From: Streptomyces sp. MMBL 11-1
GTDB taxonomy: Bacteria; Actinomycetota; Actinomycetes; Streptomycetales; Streptomycetaceae
DNA: 64,000 nt
Direction: 5' to 3'
Assembly (NCBI RefSeq): GCF_028622875.1
Contig: NZ_CP117709.1
Span: 2,356,001-2,420,000, forward strand
A program made the translations under genes and the position numbers. The notes beneath the pieces were generated by a model, which was not told where the DNA came from, searched no databases, and was given only the letters and a program-made list of their open reading frames with translations. Positions 42,233-50,920 of this stretch are shown here, in pieces (the stretch's first letter is position 1; each line of letters begins with the position of its first letter).

Positions 42233-43173
42233 CGGACTGTCTCCTCACGGAACGCCGACGGGCTCCTGTCCTCGGCCCGGTATTCCACCGAGGACCGCGA
42301 CAGCGCCGTGTAGACCTCCTCCAAGGAGGAGTGGGCGGGGGTGAGTTCGTGGACGGCGACCCCGTGGTCGCGGGCCAGGTCGCCGATGGCCGGAGCGTCG
42401 GGGCCGTCGACCCGCCAGCCGCCCCGGGCGTCCAGCCGTACGTGTGCTCCGGCCGCTTCCAGCAGGGTGCGCAGCCGTTCCGGTTCGGGGGACCTGACCA
42501 GGGTGTGCGCGCGGGAGTTGGTCTCGATGAAGTCGCGCATGGCCGTGTCCGCGATGAGCCGGCCCTGTCCGATCACGATGAGGTGGTCGGCCGTCAGTTC
42601 CATCTCGCTCATGAAGTGGCTGGAGAGGAAGACCGTGCGGCCCTCCGCCGCCAGGGACTTCATGAGTGCGCGGATCCAGCGGATGCCCTCGGTGTCGAGG
42701 CCGTTGACCGGCTCGTCGAGGATCAGCACCTCCGGGTCCCCGATCAGGGCGGCCGCGATGCCCAGCCGCTGGCCCATGCCGAGCGAGAAGCCCTTGGTGC
42801 GCCCGCGGGCCGTCTCCACGGGGAGGCCGACCAGCTCCAGCACCTCCTCGACCCGGCGGCGCGGGATGCCGTTGCTCGCGGCGAGGCCGGCCAGGTGGTG
42901 GTAGGCGGAGCGGCCTCCGTGGACGTCCTTGGCGTCGAGCAGCGAGCCGACCGCCCGCAGCGGTACGGGAAGGTCCGCGTAGGCCCGACCGCCCACGGTG
43001 ACGCGTCCCGCGCTCGGGGAGTCGAGGCCCAGGATCAGGCGCATGGTGGTCGATTTCCCGGCGCCGTTCGGGCCGAGGAAGCCGGTCACCCGGCCCGGCC
43101 GGACCGTGAACGACAGCCGGTCGACGGCGGTTCGTCCGCCGTAGCGTTTGGTGAGTTCCGTTGCTTCGATCAT
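42229..43173 (-). CDS. ABC transporter ATP-binding protein (ABC-2 exporter)
   Basis: 314 residues. Walker A GPNGAGKST (about 35-43), signature FSLGMGQR, Walker B VLILDEPVNGLD and H-loop SSH are intact. The SLGMGQRLG variant is usual in CcmA/BcrA-type exporters. A C-terminal accessory domain (about 220-300) is present. Couples to the downstream permease and lies 74 bases after the response-regulator gene, so possibly one transcript. Confidence 0.92.
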   Translation of the reverse strand: MIEATELTKRYGGRTAVDRLSFTVRPGRVTGFLGPNGAGKSTTMRLILGLDSPSAGRVTVGGRAYADLPVPLRAVGSLLDAKDVHGGRSAYHHLAGLAASNGIPRRRVEEVLELVGLPVETARGRTKGFSLGMGQRLGIAAALIGDPEVLILDEPVNGLDTEGIRWIRALMKSLAAEGRTVFLSSHFMSEMELTADHLIVIGQGRLIADTAMRDFIETNSRAHTLVRSPEPERLRTLLEAAGAHVRLDARGGWRVDGPDAPAIGDLARDHGVAVHELTPAHSSLEEVYTALSRSSVEYRAEDRSPSAFREETVR

Positions 43174-43247
43174 GCGGCCGACGCTAGGAGCGGGGAGCCG
43201 GTCCCGAATCCTCCGGCGGGAGTCGCCTCCTGCTCCCCCGGGAGGAC

Positions 43248-43994
43248 CTAGTGTTCTCCCGCCCTGACCAGGCCCGTCTCATAGGCGAGGACCACCAGCT
43301 GGGCCCGGTCGCGGGCGCCGAGCTTCGTCATGGTCCGGCTGACATGGGTCTTCGCGGTCAGCGGGCTCATGATCAGCGCCTTGCCGATCTCCTCGTTGGA
43401 CAGTCCGGCGGCGACGAGCGCCATCACCTCGCGCTCCCGACCGGTCAGCACCGCTAGCCGTTCGGCGCCCGCCGCCTCGGGGGCCTTCAGCCGGGCGAAC
43501 TCCTCGATCACCCGGCGGGTGACGGCGGGGGCGAGCAGGCTCCGGCCCGCCGCGACCGTGCGGATCGCGGCGCGCAGGTCGTCCGGCTCGATGTCCTTCA
43601 GCAGAAAGCCCGCGGCGCCGTACCGGAGGGCCTCGAAGACGTACGCGTCGACCTGGTACGTGGTGAGCATGACCACGCGGACCCGGTCCAGGGAGCGGTC
43701 CGCGGCGATCCGGCGGGTGGCCTCCAGGCCGTCGACGCCGGGCATTCGGATGTCCATCAGCACGACGTCCGGGCGGGTCGTGCGGACCGCCTCGACGGCC
43801 CGGGCCCCGTCGGCGGCCTCCGCGACGACGACCAGGTCGTCGGTGAGGTCGAGCAGGGCGCGGAATCCGGCCCGTACGACCGTCTGGTCGTCGGCGAGGA
43901 CCACACGGACGGTCGCCGCGGCCCCCGCCGTGCCGTCCCCCGTCCGCCCGGTCACGGGGCCGCTCCCCCGGTTCCGTGCGGCGTCCCCGTTCAT
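43248..43994 (-). CDS. NarL/LuxR-family response regulator
   Basis: 248 residues. A 27-residue low-complexity lead, then a receiver domain with acidic pocket DD (35-36), phospho-acceptor D81 in LMDIRMPG, and K in FLLKDIEPDDL. The C-terminal LuxR helix-turn-helix reads LTGREREVMALVAAGLSNEEIGKAL. Its ATG overlaps the kinase stop. Probably regulates the ABC-2 genes downstream. Confidence 0.92.
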   Translation of the reverse strand: MNGDAARNRGSGPVTGRTGDGTAGAAATVRVVLADDQTVVRAGFRALLDLTDDLVVVAEAADGARAVEAVRTTRPDVVLMDIRMPGVDGLEATRRIAADRSLDRVRVVMLTTYQVDAYVFEALRYGAAGFLLKDIEPDDLRAAIRTVAAGRSLLAPAVTRRVIEEFARLKAPEAAGAERLAVLTGREREVMALVAAGLSNEEIGKALIMSPLTAKTHVSRTMTKLGARDRAQLVVLAYETGLVRAGEH

Positions 43995-45166
43995 GAGGCC
44001 GCTCCTTCCGTCGGCAGTTCGGCGCGGACGCGGAATCCGCCGCCCGGCACCGGACCGTACGTGACGCCGCCACCCACCGCGACCGCCCGCTCCCGCATGC
44101 CGATCAGGCCGAAACCCCGGCCGGCGGGCGGGACGGCGGACGGCGGCGCCGGGGGGCCGTCGTCCACGACCTCGACGGTCAGCCGGGTGCCGTCGCGGGT
44201 CACCGACACCGCGGCGTGGCGCGCCGCGGAGTGCTTCACCACGTTGGTCAGCGCCTCCTGCACGATCCGGTACGCCGTGGCCTCGACGACCGCGGGCAGG
44301 GCGGCGCCCTCCGTGTCCCGCCGCAGGCTGACCCGGACCCCGCCCGCCTCGATCCCCGCGACCAGCTCGTCCAGCTGGCCGAGGCGGGGGGCCGGCGCCG
44401 TGGACTCCGCCGCGCGCAGGACGGACAGCGTGGCGCGCAGTTCCCGTACGGCTTCCTTGCCGGAGGCGCGCACCTGGGCCATCGCCTGCCGCGACACCTC
44501 CGGCGCGGTGTCCAGCGCGTCGAGGGCCACCCCGGCCTGCACCGTCATCGCGCTCACCGTGTGGGCGAGGATGTCGTGGATCTCCCGGGCGACCCGCGCC
44601 CGCTCCTGGCGGACCCGGCGGGCGGCCTCCCGCTCACGGTCCTCCTCGGCCCGCGCGGCGCGCGCCGCGTACTCCGCCAGCAGCTCCCGGCGGGTGCGCA
44701 CCACCTCGCCCAGGAGGAGCGGGACGAGCGGCCAGACCATCTCCAGGACGGGCAGCCCCTGCGGGTTGACCACGTCCCGGCCGACCTTCAGCGCCACCGC
44801 CCCCGAGACCGTCGCGGCGATCACCCCGGTCCACAGGGTGCGCCGGCGGTCGCCCAGCACCGCGACCGTGTACAGCGCCACCATCACCGGGAGGTTCAGC
44901 AGTTCACCGATGTGCCCGTGCAGCGCCCACCCGGCGCAGGCCGCGCCGGTCACGCAGACCACCGCGACGGGCCGCTGGCGGCGGCAGGCGAGCGCCGCCA
45001 GCGAGACCACGAGGAGAGCCCAGGTCAGCGCGTCGGCCTGCCGGTAGCCGGGCTCGTTGACGGCCACGTCGGCGGTGGTGAACACCCCCACCACCGCCAC
45101 CACCACCAGATCCGTGACGATCGGCGGCAGAGCCTGCGCACGGGCGGCCAGGCGGTCGAAGGTCAT
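43991..45166 (-). CDS. Sensor histidine kinase (HisKA_3 family)
   Basis: 391 residues from ATG 45166 (GTG 45169 possible), with GAGGGGG immediately upstream. Several N-terminal TM segments (about 15-165) with short loops and no large sensor domain, then HisKA_3 with the phospho-histidine in REIHDILAHTVSAM, and an HATPase domain (YRIVQEALTNVVKHSAA, VVDDGPP, GFGLIGMRERA). Acts with the coupled response regulator. The near absence of an external domain suggests sensing within or at the membrane, as in envelope-stress kinases. Confidence 0.9.
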   Translation of the reverse strand: MTFDRLAARAQALPPIVTDLVVVAVVGVFTTADVAVNEPGYRQADALTWALLVVSLAALACRRQRPVAVVCVTGAACAGWALHGHIGELLNLPVMVALYTVAVLGDRRRTLWTGVIAATVSGAVALKVGRDVVNPQGLPVLEMVWPLVPLLLGEVVRTRRELLAEYAARAARAEEDREREAARRVRQERARVAREIHDILAHTVSAMTVQAGVALDALDTAPEVSRQAMAQVRASGKEAVRELRATLSVLRAAESTAPAPRLGQLDELVAGIEAGGVRVSLRRDTEGAALPAVVEATAYRIVQEALTNVVKHSAARHAAVSVTRDGTRLTVEVVDDGPPAPPSAVPPAGRGFGLIGMRERAVAVGGGVTYGPVPGGGFRVRAELPTEGAAS

Positions 45167-45640
45167 CACCCCCTCACGGTAGGAGGCCGGGCGCCCGGCC
45201 GCATACGCCGGCGGGAGTACACCGCTCCGCACCCGGCCGTACGGAGGAGGGCCGGGGCCCGTCCGCTGTTACGGACGGAAGGGGCGTGGTGCCGGCGTAC
45301 GGAGGGGGCGCGGCGGGGTCACGGCGTCAGCACGGCCGGGGTCCGCGGGCGCCGTGTCGCGGGCCTCGGCGCAGCGCCATCGGACAGGAGTTCGTACACA
45401 CCCGGACGGGAGTTCGGGCACGGCGCAACCTTCCGTCCGGCAGGACGTTCGGCAGGGCGTGGGAACGGGCAAATCGCAGGTGAGCCCGAAGGCGGAACCA
45501 CCGCCGCAGGGCGCTCCCGACTATCCCCCCGCCCGGCGGGCGCACGCGGTTTCATGCCGTCGTCCGCCCGCCGGTCCCGCCGACCCCGCACACCGAAGCA
45601 CCCGCGTGAACTACGCACCATCAGGGAAAGGAGCGCCGCG
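45167..45640. other. Divergent region between histidine kinase and amidase genes
   Basis: 474 bases. CCGTCCG/CGGACGG at 45259-45265 and 45272-45278 forms a 7 bp hairpin. GTACGGAGG occurs twice (about 45239 and 45298). No convincing small gene; open frames here are proline/arginine-rich shadows. AAAGGAG just before 45641 is the amidase ribosome site. Confidence 0.45.
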
Positions 45641-46516
45641 ATGGCGACGCCGCTGTCTGCAGCCAGGCTGCTCAAAGCCCTCCGCGACGAAGGCCTCCAC
45701 GTCGTCGAGCACCGGAGCTGGCGTACCAACAACCGCAACCACAAGGGACCCTGGGGCCCGACGCACGGGGTGATGATCCATCACACCGTCACCTCGGGCA
45801 CCGCGGCCTCGGTCGAACTCTGCTACAACGGCCACTCCGCCCTGCCAGGCCCGCTGTGCCACGGGGTCATCGCCAAGGACGGGACCGTCCACCTCGTGGG
45901 GAACGGGCGGGCCAACCATGCCGGGCTCGGCGACGACGACGTCCTGCGCGCCGTCGTCGCGGAGAAGGCACTGCCGCCGGACAACGAGGCCAACACCGAC
46001 GGCAACCGCCACTTCTACGGCTTCGAGTGCGTCAACCTCGGCGACGGCAAGGACCCCTGGCCGGCCGCGCAACTGCTGGCGATCGAGCGGGCGGCCGCCG
46101 CCGTCTGCCGTGCGCACGGCTGGTCGCAGCGGTCGGTGATCGGCCACCTGGAGTGGCAGCCGGGCAAGGTCGATCCACGCGGGTTCACCATGAACTCGAT
46201 GCGCTCGCGGATCGGCAAGCGGCTGGGCGGCTCCCCTGACGGCCCCTCCGATCCGCCGCCGAAGCCCACGTACGAGCCGTTCCCGGGTGCCGCGTTCTTC
46301 AGGGTCGGCCGCAAGAGCGCGGTCATCACGGCGATGGGCAAGCGTCTGGTGTCCGAGGGCTGCGGCAGGTACACGGTGGGCCCCGGCCCGTCCTGGTCCG
46401 AGGCCGACCGGAAGTCGTACGCCGCCTGGCAGCGCAAGCTGGGCTATTCGGGCGGCGACGCGGACGGCATCCCCGGCAAGACCAGTTGGGACCGGCTCAA
46501 GGTGCCGAACGTGTGA
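45641..46516 (+). CDS. Phage-endolysin-like N-acetylmuramoyl-L-alanine amidase with C-terminal peptidoglycan-binding module
   Basis: 291 residues, ATG with AAAGGAG 7 bases upstream. The amidase_2/PGRP domain (about 15-180) has the zinc-site pattern MIHHTV (H47), HAGLG and GHLEWQPGKVDPRG. The linker is Pro-rich. The C-terminal module (FFRVGRKSAVITAMGKRLV...GYSGGDADGIPGKTSWDRL, about 220-291) is the type seen in actinophage lysins. There is no signal peptide, so export would need a holin-like route, cell lysis or a non-classical path. No holin or other phage gene is adjacent, so it looks like a domesticated lysin or a solitary cell-wall enzyme. Confidence 0.87.
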   Translation: MATPLSAARLLKALRDEGLHVVEHRSWRTNNRNHKGPWGPTHGVMIHHTVTSGTAASVELCYNGHSALPGPLCHGVIAKDGTVHLVGNGRANHAGLGDDDVLRAVVAEKALPPDNEANTDGNRHFYGFECVNLGDGKDPWPAAQLLAIERAAAAVCRAHGWSQRSVIGHLEWQPGKVDPRGFTMNSMRSRIGKRLGGSPDGPSDPPPKPTYEPFPGAAFFRVGRKSAVITAMGKRLVSEGCGRYTVGPGPSWSEADRKSYAAWQRKLGYSGGDADGIPGKTSWDRLKVPNV

Positions 46517-46524
46517 GGGCGGCG

Positions 46525-46566
46525 CGTCCGGCTCCCCCTCGCCGCCGCAGGCGAAGGAGCCGGACG
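46525..46566 (+). terminator. Terminator after the amidase gene
   Basis: CGTCCGGCTCC at 46525-46535 pairs perfectly with 46556-46566, with an inner TCGCC/GGCGA stem inside the 20-base loop. Starts 9 bases after the stop. Confidence 0.78.
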
Positions 46567-46730
46567 ACGCGGAGCATGCGGACGACGCGATGCGGAAGAT
46601 GACGCGATGCGGAGGATGGGGAGGAGGATGGGGAGGACCGCGGCAGCGGTTCACCCGGGGTTCCTCGCCGTGCCGGTGGCGTCCCGGTGATCCGCCGATG
46701 GTCCGCCGACGAACCACGAGGGACGGTGCG

Positions 46731-47303
46731 ATGACGGCCGACGTACGAACGGTGGAGGCCGGGGAGCTGAACCGGTACGCCGACGGGATCCGCGATGTCT
46801 ACGCGCGGGCGTTCGCCGCCCCGCCCTGGAACGAGGATCCGGCGCAGGCCGACAGCTACGTGGAACGGCTCGCGCGGGACGCGCTCCGGCCCGGGTTCAC
46901 GGCGGCGGTGGCGACGGCCGGGGGGAAGGTGACCGGTTTCGCCACGGCCTGGATCACCCCGGAGGTCTTTCCCGCCGACCGCAGTTACGGACAGGTCGCC
47001 GAGGCCCTCGGCCCCGGGCGGACCCGGGCGTGGCTCTGCGGTGCGCTGGAAGTGAACGAACTGGCGGTGGTACCGGAGGCGCACGGTACGGGGCTGGGCG
47101 CGGCGCTGCTGCACGCGGTGACGGGGCCTGCCCCGGACGGCCGTTGCTGGCTGCTGACCTCCGTGCGGGCCGAGGCGGCGTTGCGCCTGTACGAGCGGGC
47201 CGGCTGGCGGCGGGCCGACGCGCCCGTGCCCGGAGCGGCCGCTCTCGTGGTGCTGCTCGGCCCGCGTCATCCGCGGCGGGCCGAGGCGGGAGGCCGCCGG
47301 TAG
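46731..47303 (+). CDS. GNAT-family N-acetyltransferase
   Basis: 190 residues, ATG preceded by GAGGGACGG. The acetyl-CoA core is LEVNELAVVPEAHGTGLGAALLHAV (about 105-130) with the GTGLGAA pyrophosphate loop, and the terminal RLYERAGWRRAD strand-helix. Substrate not predictable. The 214-base gap before it contains purine-rich GATGCGGA/GGATGGGGA duplications around 46570-46640. Confidence 0.85.
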   Translation: MTADVRTVEAGELNRYADGIRDVYARAFAAPPWNEDPAQADSYVERLARDALRPGFTAAVATAGGKVTGFATAWITPEVFPADRSYGQVAEALGPGRTRAWLCGALEVNELAVVPEAHGTGLGAALLHAVTGPAPDGRCWLLTSVRAEAALRLYERAGWRRADAPVPGAAALVVLLGPRHPRRAEAGGRR

Positions 47304-47358
47304 CCGCCCCGCGATCCGCCGCTCCGGCATCGTCGCCTCCGCCCGCGCGCGGAGGGAG

Positions 47359-47393
47359 CCCCCCCCCGCCCCGCCCCGCCCCACCCCGCCTCG
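47359..47393. repeat. C-tract and CCCCG repeats, convergent intergenic
   Basis: A run of nine C followed by repeated GCCCC units lies between two convergent genes. On the minus strand this is a set of G-runs able to form a G-quadruplex. May act as a bidirectional transcription block. Confidence 0.55.
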
Positions 47394-47415
47394 CGTACGG
47401 AGAGGGCGTCCCGCC

Positions 47416-47883
47416 CTACAGCGCGATGGCCAGCAGGGCGCACGCCACGAGCGAGAACGCGGTACGCACCTGGTGGAGCGTGTTCCAGCGGGATTCGAAG
47501 GCCGCGCGGGCCGCGCTGTCGTCGCCGCCCTCGGAGGCGGCGAGGGCGTTGTTGAGCGGGATGTTCCCGACCACGGTCACCAGGTGACCGGCCACCCCGC
47601 AGAGCAGGGCCCCCAGGATGGCGGGGCCCGCCGACTCGCCGTGCTCACCGAGGCCGGTGAAGAACGCGGCGGCCGGCAGCGCTACGGCGCCGAGGAACAG
47701 GAGCAGGAAGACCGGGCCGGGAACTTTCTCGTTGAACCGGCGCATGGCCGCCGTGAACTGCTCGTCCGTCAGGTCGGCGAGGCCGGGCATGATCGCGATC
47801 AGGAAGGTCAGCATGAAGCCCGCGTAGAGGCCGTTGACGATCGTGGCGAGCACCAGGAGGAGGGAGGTCATGGCGGACATCAT
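47416..47883 (-). CDS. DUF1772 (anthrone-oxygenase-like) membrane protein
   Basis: 155 residues from ATG 47883; ATG 47880 and 47871 are equally possible since no ribosome site is strong. Four TM segments: TSLLLVLATIVNGLYAGFML, VFLLLFLGAVALPAAAFF, ILGALLCGVAGHLVTVVGN and a final TAFSLVACALLAI. The conserved NIPLNNAL and WNTLHQVRT motifs are typical of DUF1772. Function in streptomycetes unknown. Confidence 0.85.
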   Translation of the reverse strand: MMSAMTSLLLVLATIVNGLYAGFMLTFLIAIMPGLADLTDEQFTAAMRRFNEKVPGPVFLLLFLGAVALPAAAFFTGLGEHGESAGPAILGALLCGVAGHLVTVVGNIPLNNALAASEGGDDSAARAAFESRWNTLHQVRTAFSLVACALLAIAL

Positions 47884-48057
47884 GACCCGGAACGGTGTTC
47901 CGCAGGGCACAATTTCGAATGACCGTGCGAACTGATTCGGCCGGGTGACACGCCCGCCGCCCCTCCCGCCCCGAGCGGCTCGCCTGGCCGAGACGGCCCG
48001 AGCGGCCGGAAGGGCCGGGGTGGCCGGAAGGGCCCGAACGGAACCCCCGGCCACCCC

Positions 48058-48111
48058 AGCCGCTCCAGCCGCTCCAGCCGCTCCAGCCGCTCCAGCCGCC
48101 CAGGCTGCTAC
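48058..48111. repeat. Nine-bp tandem repeat (CCGCTCCAG), six copies with decay
   Basis: CCGCTCCAG repeats in register from about 48060 to 48105, ending in a decayed CCGCCCAGG copy. Just upstream (48001-48040) GGCCGGAAGGGCC is duplicated. Together they fill the gap between the DUF1772 start and the VWA lipoprotein stop. No frame here is credible as a gene. Confidence 0.75.
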
Positions 48112-48142
48112 GGCCGCCCCGGGCCGCTCCGGCCGCTCCGCC

Positions 48143-49870
48143 TCAGCCGATCTCGCCCTCGCCCGGTTCCGGCTCGCCGTCCGTTGTGGAGCCGCCCTCG
48201 ATGCGGTCCGCCTGTCCGATGGCCTTGGCCAGCTTCGCGACCGAGCTGTCCTCGGTCGCCTCGGCCAGCCCGGCGGCCCGGGAGGCGAGTTCACCGAGGC
48301 CGGGCGCGCCCGGCAGGTCGCCGCCTCGCAGACGGTCGGCGAAGTAGGCGGCGACCGCCGCTACTTGGAGACGGTCGTCCGCGCCGCCCCACAGCGGCCC
48401 GCCGATCGCCCCGGTCGTCGCGGTTCCGGTCTCCTCCTGGGCCTCGCGGGTCTTGGGGTCGAGCCAGCGCACGGTGGCCTTGGCCACGGTGCCGGACGCA
48501 CCCTCGCGCAGCCGTACGGCGTACAGAGCGGTCACCGTGTGGCCGGGGCCGACCTCGCCGCCGTCGACGCTGTCGTCGCGGAAGTCCTCGTCGGCCACCT
48601 TGCGGTTCTCGTAGCCGATCAGCCGGAAACTCTTCACGTTCTTCCGGTCGAACGCCACCTGGGCCTTCGCGTCGCGGGCCCGGATCTCCAGGTGGGCGGG
48701 GAGCTGGTCGACGAAGACCTTGCGGGCCTGCGCCTCGTCACCGACGTACGTGGTGTTCCCGTCGCCCTTGTTGGTGAGCCGCTCCATGAACGCGTCGCCG
48801 TAGTCGCTGCCGACGCCGACGCCGAAGAGGGTGATGCCGTGCTCGCGGCGGGCGGAGTCGATCTTCTCCAGGATGCCGTCGGCGTTGGTGTCACCGGTGT
48901 TGGCCAGCGCGTCGGAGAGAAGCACGACCCGGTTGGTGGCGTTCTTGCGGTGGCCGTCGACGGACTCCTCGTAACCGAGGGTGATGCCCGCCTCGACGTT
49001 GGTGGACTGCGCCGGCCGCATTTCCTCCACCACGTCCTTGATGCGGTTCCGGTTGCCCTTGAGCCGGGTCATCGGCAGCCGGGTCTCGGCCTCGTCGCTG
49101 AAGGTGACCAGGGAGATGGAGTCGTCGTCGCGCAGTTCGTCGGTGAGGACGGTCAGGGACTTCCTGACCAGGTCGAGGCGGCCGGTCTCGGCCATGGACC
49201 CCGAGATGTCGACGACGAACGTGAGGGCCGCGGGCGGCCGCTCGGCGGCCGGCGGGGCGGCCTCGGTGGCCAGGCCGACGCGGAGCAGCGACCAGTCGGA
49301 GGCTCCGGTTCCACCGCCCCCGCCCTTCCGGGAGCCGATGCGCGCCCCGTCGACGTTCACCGAGAAGCCGGAGCCCTTCGGCCGCTCGTACCCCTGACGG
49401 AAGCTGTTGACGAACTCCTCGGGGCGCACCTCCTCGGGAGAGGGCAGCCTGCCGTCGCCGAGGGTGCGGCGCGCGTAGCCGTAGCTGGCGGTGTCCACGT
49501 CCAGGGCGAAGGTGGAGAGGTAGTCGGGCGGCGGGACATCGAGCCTGGCCACGTCCCCGGCCTCGCCCGCCGGTGCTGCCGACGCGCCCCTCTCGGCCGC
49601 GGCCCCGTCCGGCGCGGGCTGTCCGCCGCCGGTCGATCCCTGACCGTTGCGGGTGTCCGAACTCAGTGCGCGCTCGCCGCTCGAGTCGCTGTCGCCGCTG
49701 CCGCACGCGGTGAGGGCCATGGCGCCCGCCAGCAGGAGCGCCACGGCTCCCGCCCGGCCCCCTGCCCGGCCTCCCGCCCGGTTTCCTGCCCAGCCCGCCG
49801 CCCGGACTCCTGCCCGGACGTTCGCCCGGCCTTCCGCCCGCTTCTCGTGTCGCCGGCTTACCTGCCGCAT
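48143..49870 (-). CDS. VWA-domain lipoprotein (YfbK family)
   Basis: 575 residues. Lipobox LTAC with C56 after an Arg/Ala/Gly-rich lead (RAGGRAGGRAG). A Pro/Ala/Gly-rich linker is followed by a YfbK-type N-domain (FALDVDTASYGYARRTLGDGRLP), a VWA domain with MIDAS DISGSM, TNVEAGITLGYE and LLSDALANTGD, and a C-terminal DUF3520 domain (QVAFDRKNVKSFRLIGYENR). Anchored outside the membrane; metal-dependent protein binding is expected. Target unknown. Confidence 0.9.
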   Translation of the reverse strand: MRQVSRRHEKRAEGRANVRAGVRAAGWAGNRAGGRAGGRAGAVALLLAGAMALTACGSGDSDSSGERALSSDTRNGQGSTGGGQPAPDGAAAERGASAAPAGEAGDVARLDVPPPDYLSTFALDVDTASYGYARRTLGDGRLPSPEEVRPEEFVNSFRQGYERPKGSGFSVNVDGARIGSRKGGGGGTGASDWSLLRVGLATEAAPPAAERPPAALTFVVDISGSMAETGRLDLVRKSLTVLTDELRDDDSISLVTFSDEAETRLPMTRLKGNRNRIKDVVEEMRPAQSTNVEAGITLGYEESVDGHRKNATNRVVLLSDALANTGDTNADGILEKIDSARREHGITLFGVGVGSDYGDAFMERLTNKGDGNTTYVGDEAQARKVFVDQLPAHLEIRARDAKAQVAFDRKNVKSFRLIGYENRKVADEDFRDDSVDGGEVGPGHTVTALYAVRLREGASGTVAKATVRWLDPKTREAQEETGTATTGAIGGPLWGGADDRLQVAAVAAYFADRLRGGDLPGAPGLGELASRAAGLAEATEDSSVAKLAKAIGQADRIEGGSTTDGEPEPGEGEIG

Positions 49871-50008
49871 GTGTAACCCCCCACGTCGTCACGATGTCCT
49901 CGACATCTGTGAATGTGACGTACGAGGTCGCCGACCGGAGTCGACGAAAGCGTTGCGGAACCATCTCGATGCGGCAACAGCGGGCAGGAAACCGGCGGAA
50001 CATCAGGT

Positions 50009-50920
50009 TCAGGACACGATGTCCTTACGACTGAACCCGCGGAAGGCCAGCGCGAACAGGATCAGGGCATAGGTCACTGATACGGCCGTCCCCTTGATCA
50101 TGCCGCCCCACTCCAGTTGGGGCTGGAGGGCGTCGGCCCAGGCGAACTGCCAGTGCGCGGGCAGGAAGTCGCGCCAGGAGCCGAGCGCGGTGACCGCGTC
50201 GAGCACATTGCCGACGATGGTGAGGCCCACCGCGCCGCCGACCGCGCCGAGCGGGGCGTCCGTCTTCGTGGACAGCCAGAACGCCAGGCCCGCGGTGACC
50301 AGTTGGGAGACGAAGATGAACGCCACGACGATCGCGAGACGCGGCACCGTGTCCCCGGCGGACAGCGCTCCCCCGGTGGGAAGTTTCAGCGGCCCCCAGC
50401 CGTAGGCCGCCGTGCCCGCCGCCAGCGCGACGAGCGGCAGCAGCACCATCGCGGCCAGGCTGAAGCCGAGCGCGACGACGAGCTTGGACCACAGCAGCCG
50501 CACGCGCGGCACGGGCGCCGCGAGCAGATAGCGCAGCGAGGACCAGCTCGCCTCGGAGGCGACGGTGTCCCCGCAGAACAGGGCCACCGGCACCACCAGC
50601 AGGAATCCGGCCGAGAGGAACAGCGAGGTGGCGGCGAAGTTCGCGGCGGACTCGGTCGCCACGTCCATCAGGTTCAGCCGCCCGCCGCCCCTGCCGCCCC
50701 CGCCGCCGTCCTCGCCGTCCGGCGTGCCGCCGATCGCGAAGGCGATGATCAGGATGAAGGGGAGGGCGGCGAGGATGCCGCCCATCAGCAGGGTGCGCCG
50801 TCTGCGCAACTGCCGCATGGCCTCGACGCGGAGGGGAAGGGTGCGCCCGGCGTGGTAGCCGGGGGCCTCCGGGTGTTCGGCCTTCACCCGGACCTCGGAG
50901 GGCTGGACGGGGGCGCTCAT
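50009..50920 (-). CDS. ABC-2 type permease, partner of hydrolase-ATPase fusion
   Basis: 303 residues, ATG with GAGGAGC upstream. A 40-residue cytoplasmic lead (LRVEAMRQLRRRRTLLMGGIL) precedes six TM segments. A Gly/Arg-rich loop (DGEDGGGGGRGGGR) lies between TM1 and TM2. The start overlaps the stop of the fused hydrolase-ATPase gene (ATGA), so the two are made together and form the transporter. Confidence 0.88.
   Translation of the reverse strand: MSAPVQPSEVRVKAEHPEAPGYHAGRTLPLRVEAMRQLRRRRTLLMGGILAALPFILIIAFAIGGTPDGEDGGGGGRGGGRLNLMDVATESAANFAATSLFLSAGFLLVVPVALFCGDTVASEASWSSLRYLLAAPVPRVRLLWSKLVVALGFSLAAMVLLPLVALAAGTAAYGWGPLKLPTGGALSAGDTVPRLAIVVAFIFVSQLVTAGLAFWLSTKTDAPLGAVGGAVGLTIVGNVLDAVTALGSWRDFLPAHWQFAWADALQPQLEWGGMIKGTAVSVTYALILFALAFRGFSRKDIVS

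Noticed and set aside
44216..45640. In-frame upstream extension of the amidase
   Set aside because: It runs antisense to the histidine kinase and has no homology; the ribosome site is at 45627-45633.
45233..45640. Small gene in the divergent region before the amidase
   Set aside because: Candidate frames are Pro/Arg-rich, lack ribosome sites and are not supported by any motif.
47945..49876. A plus-strand frame opposite the VWA lipoprotein
   Set aside because: No recognisable domain, begins in the nine-base repeats, and the minus-strand gene has lipobox and MIDAS.
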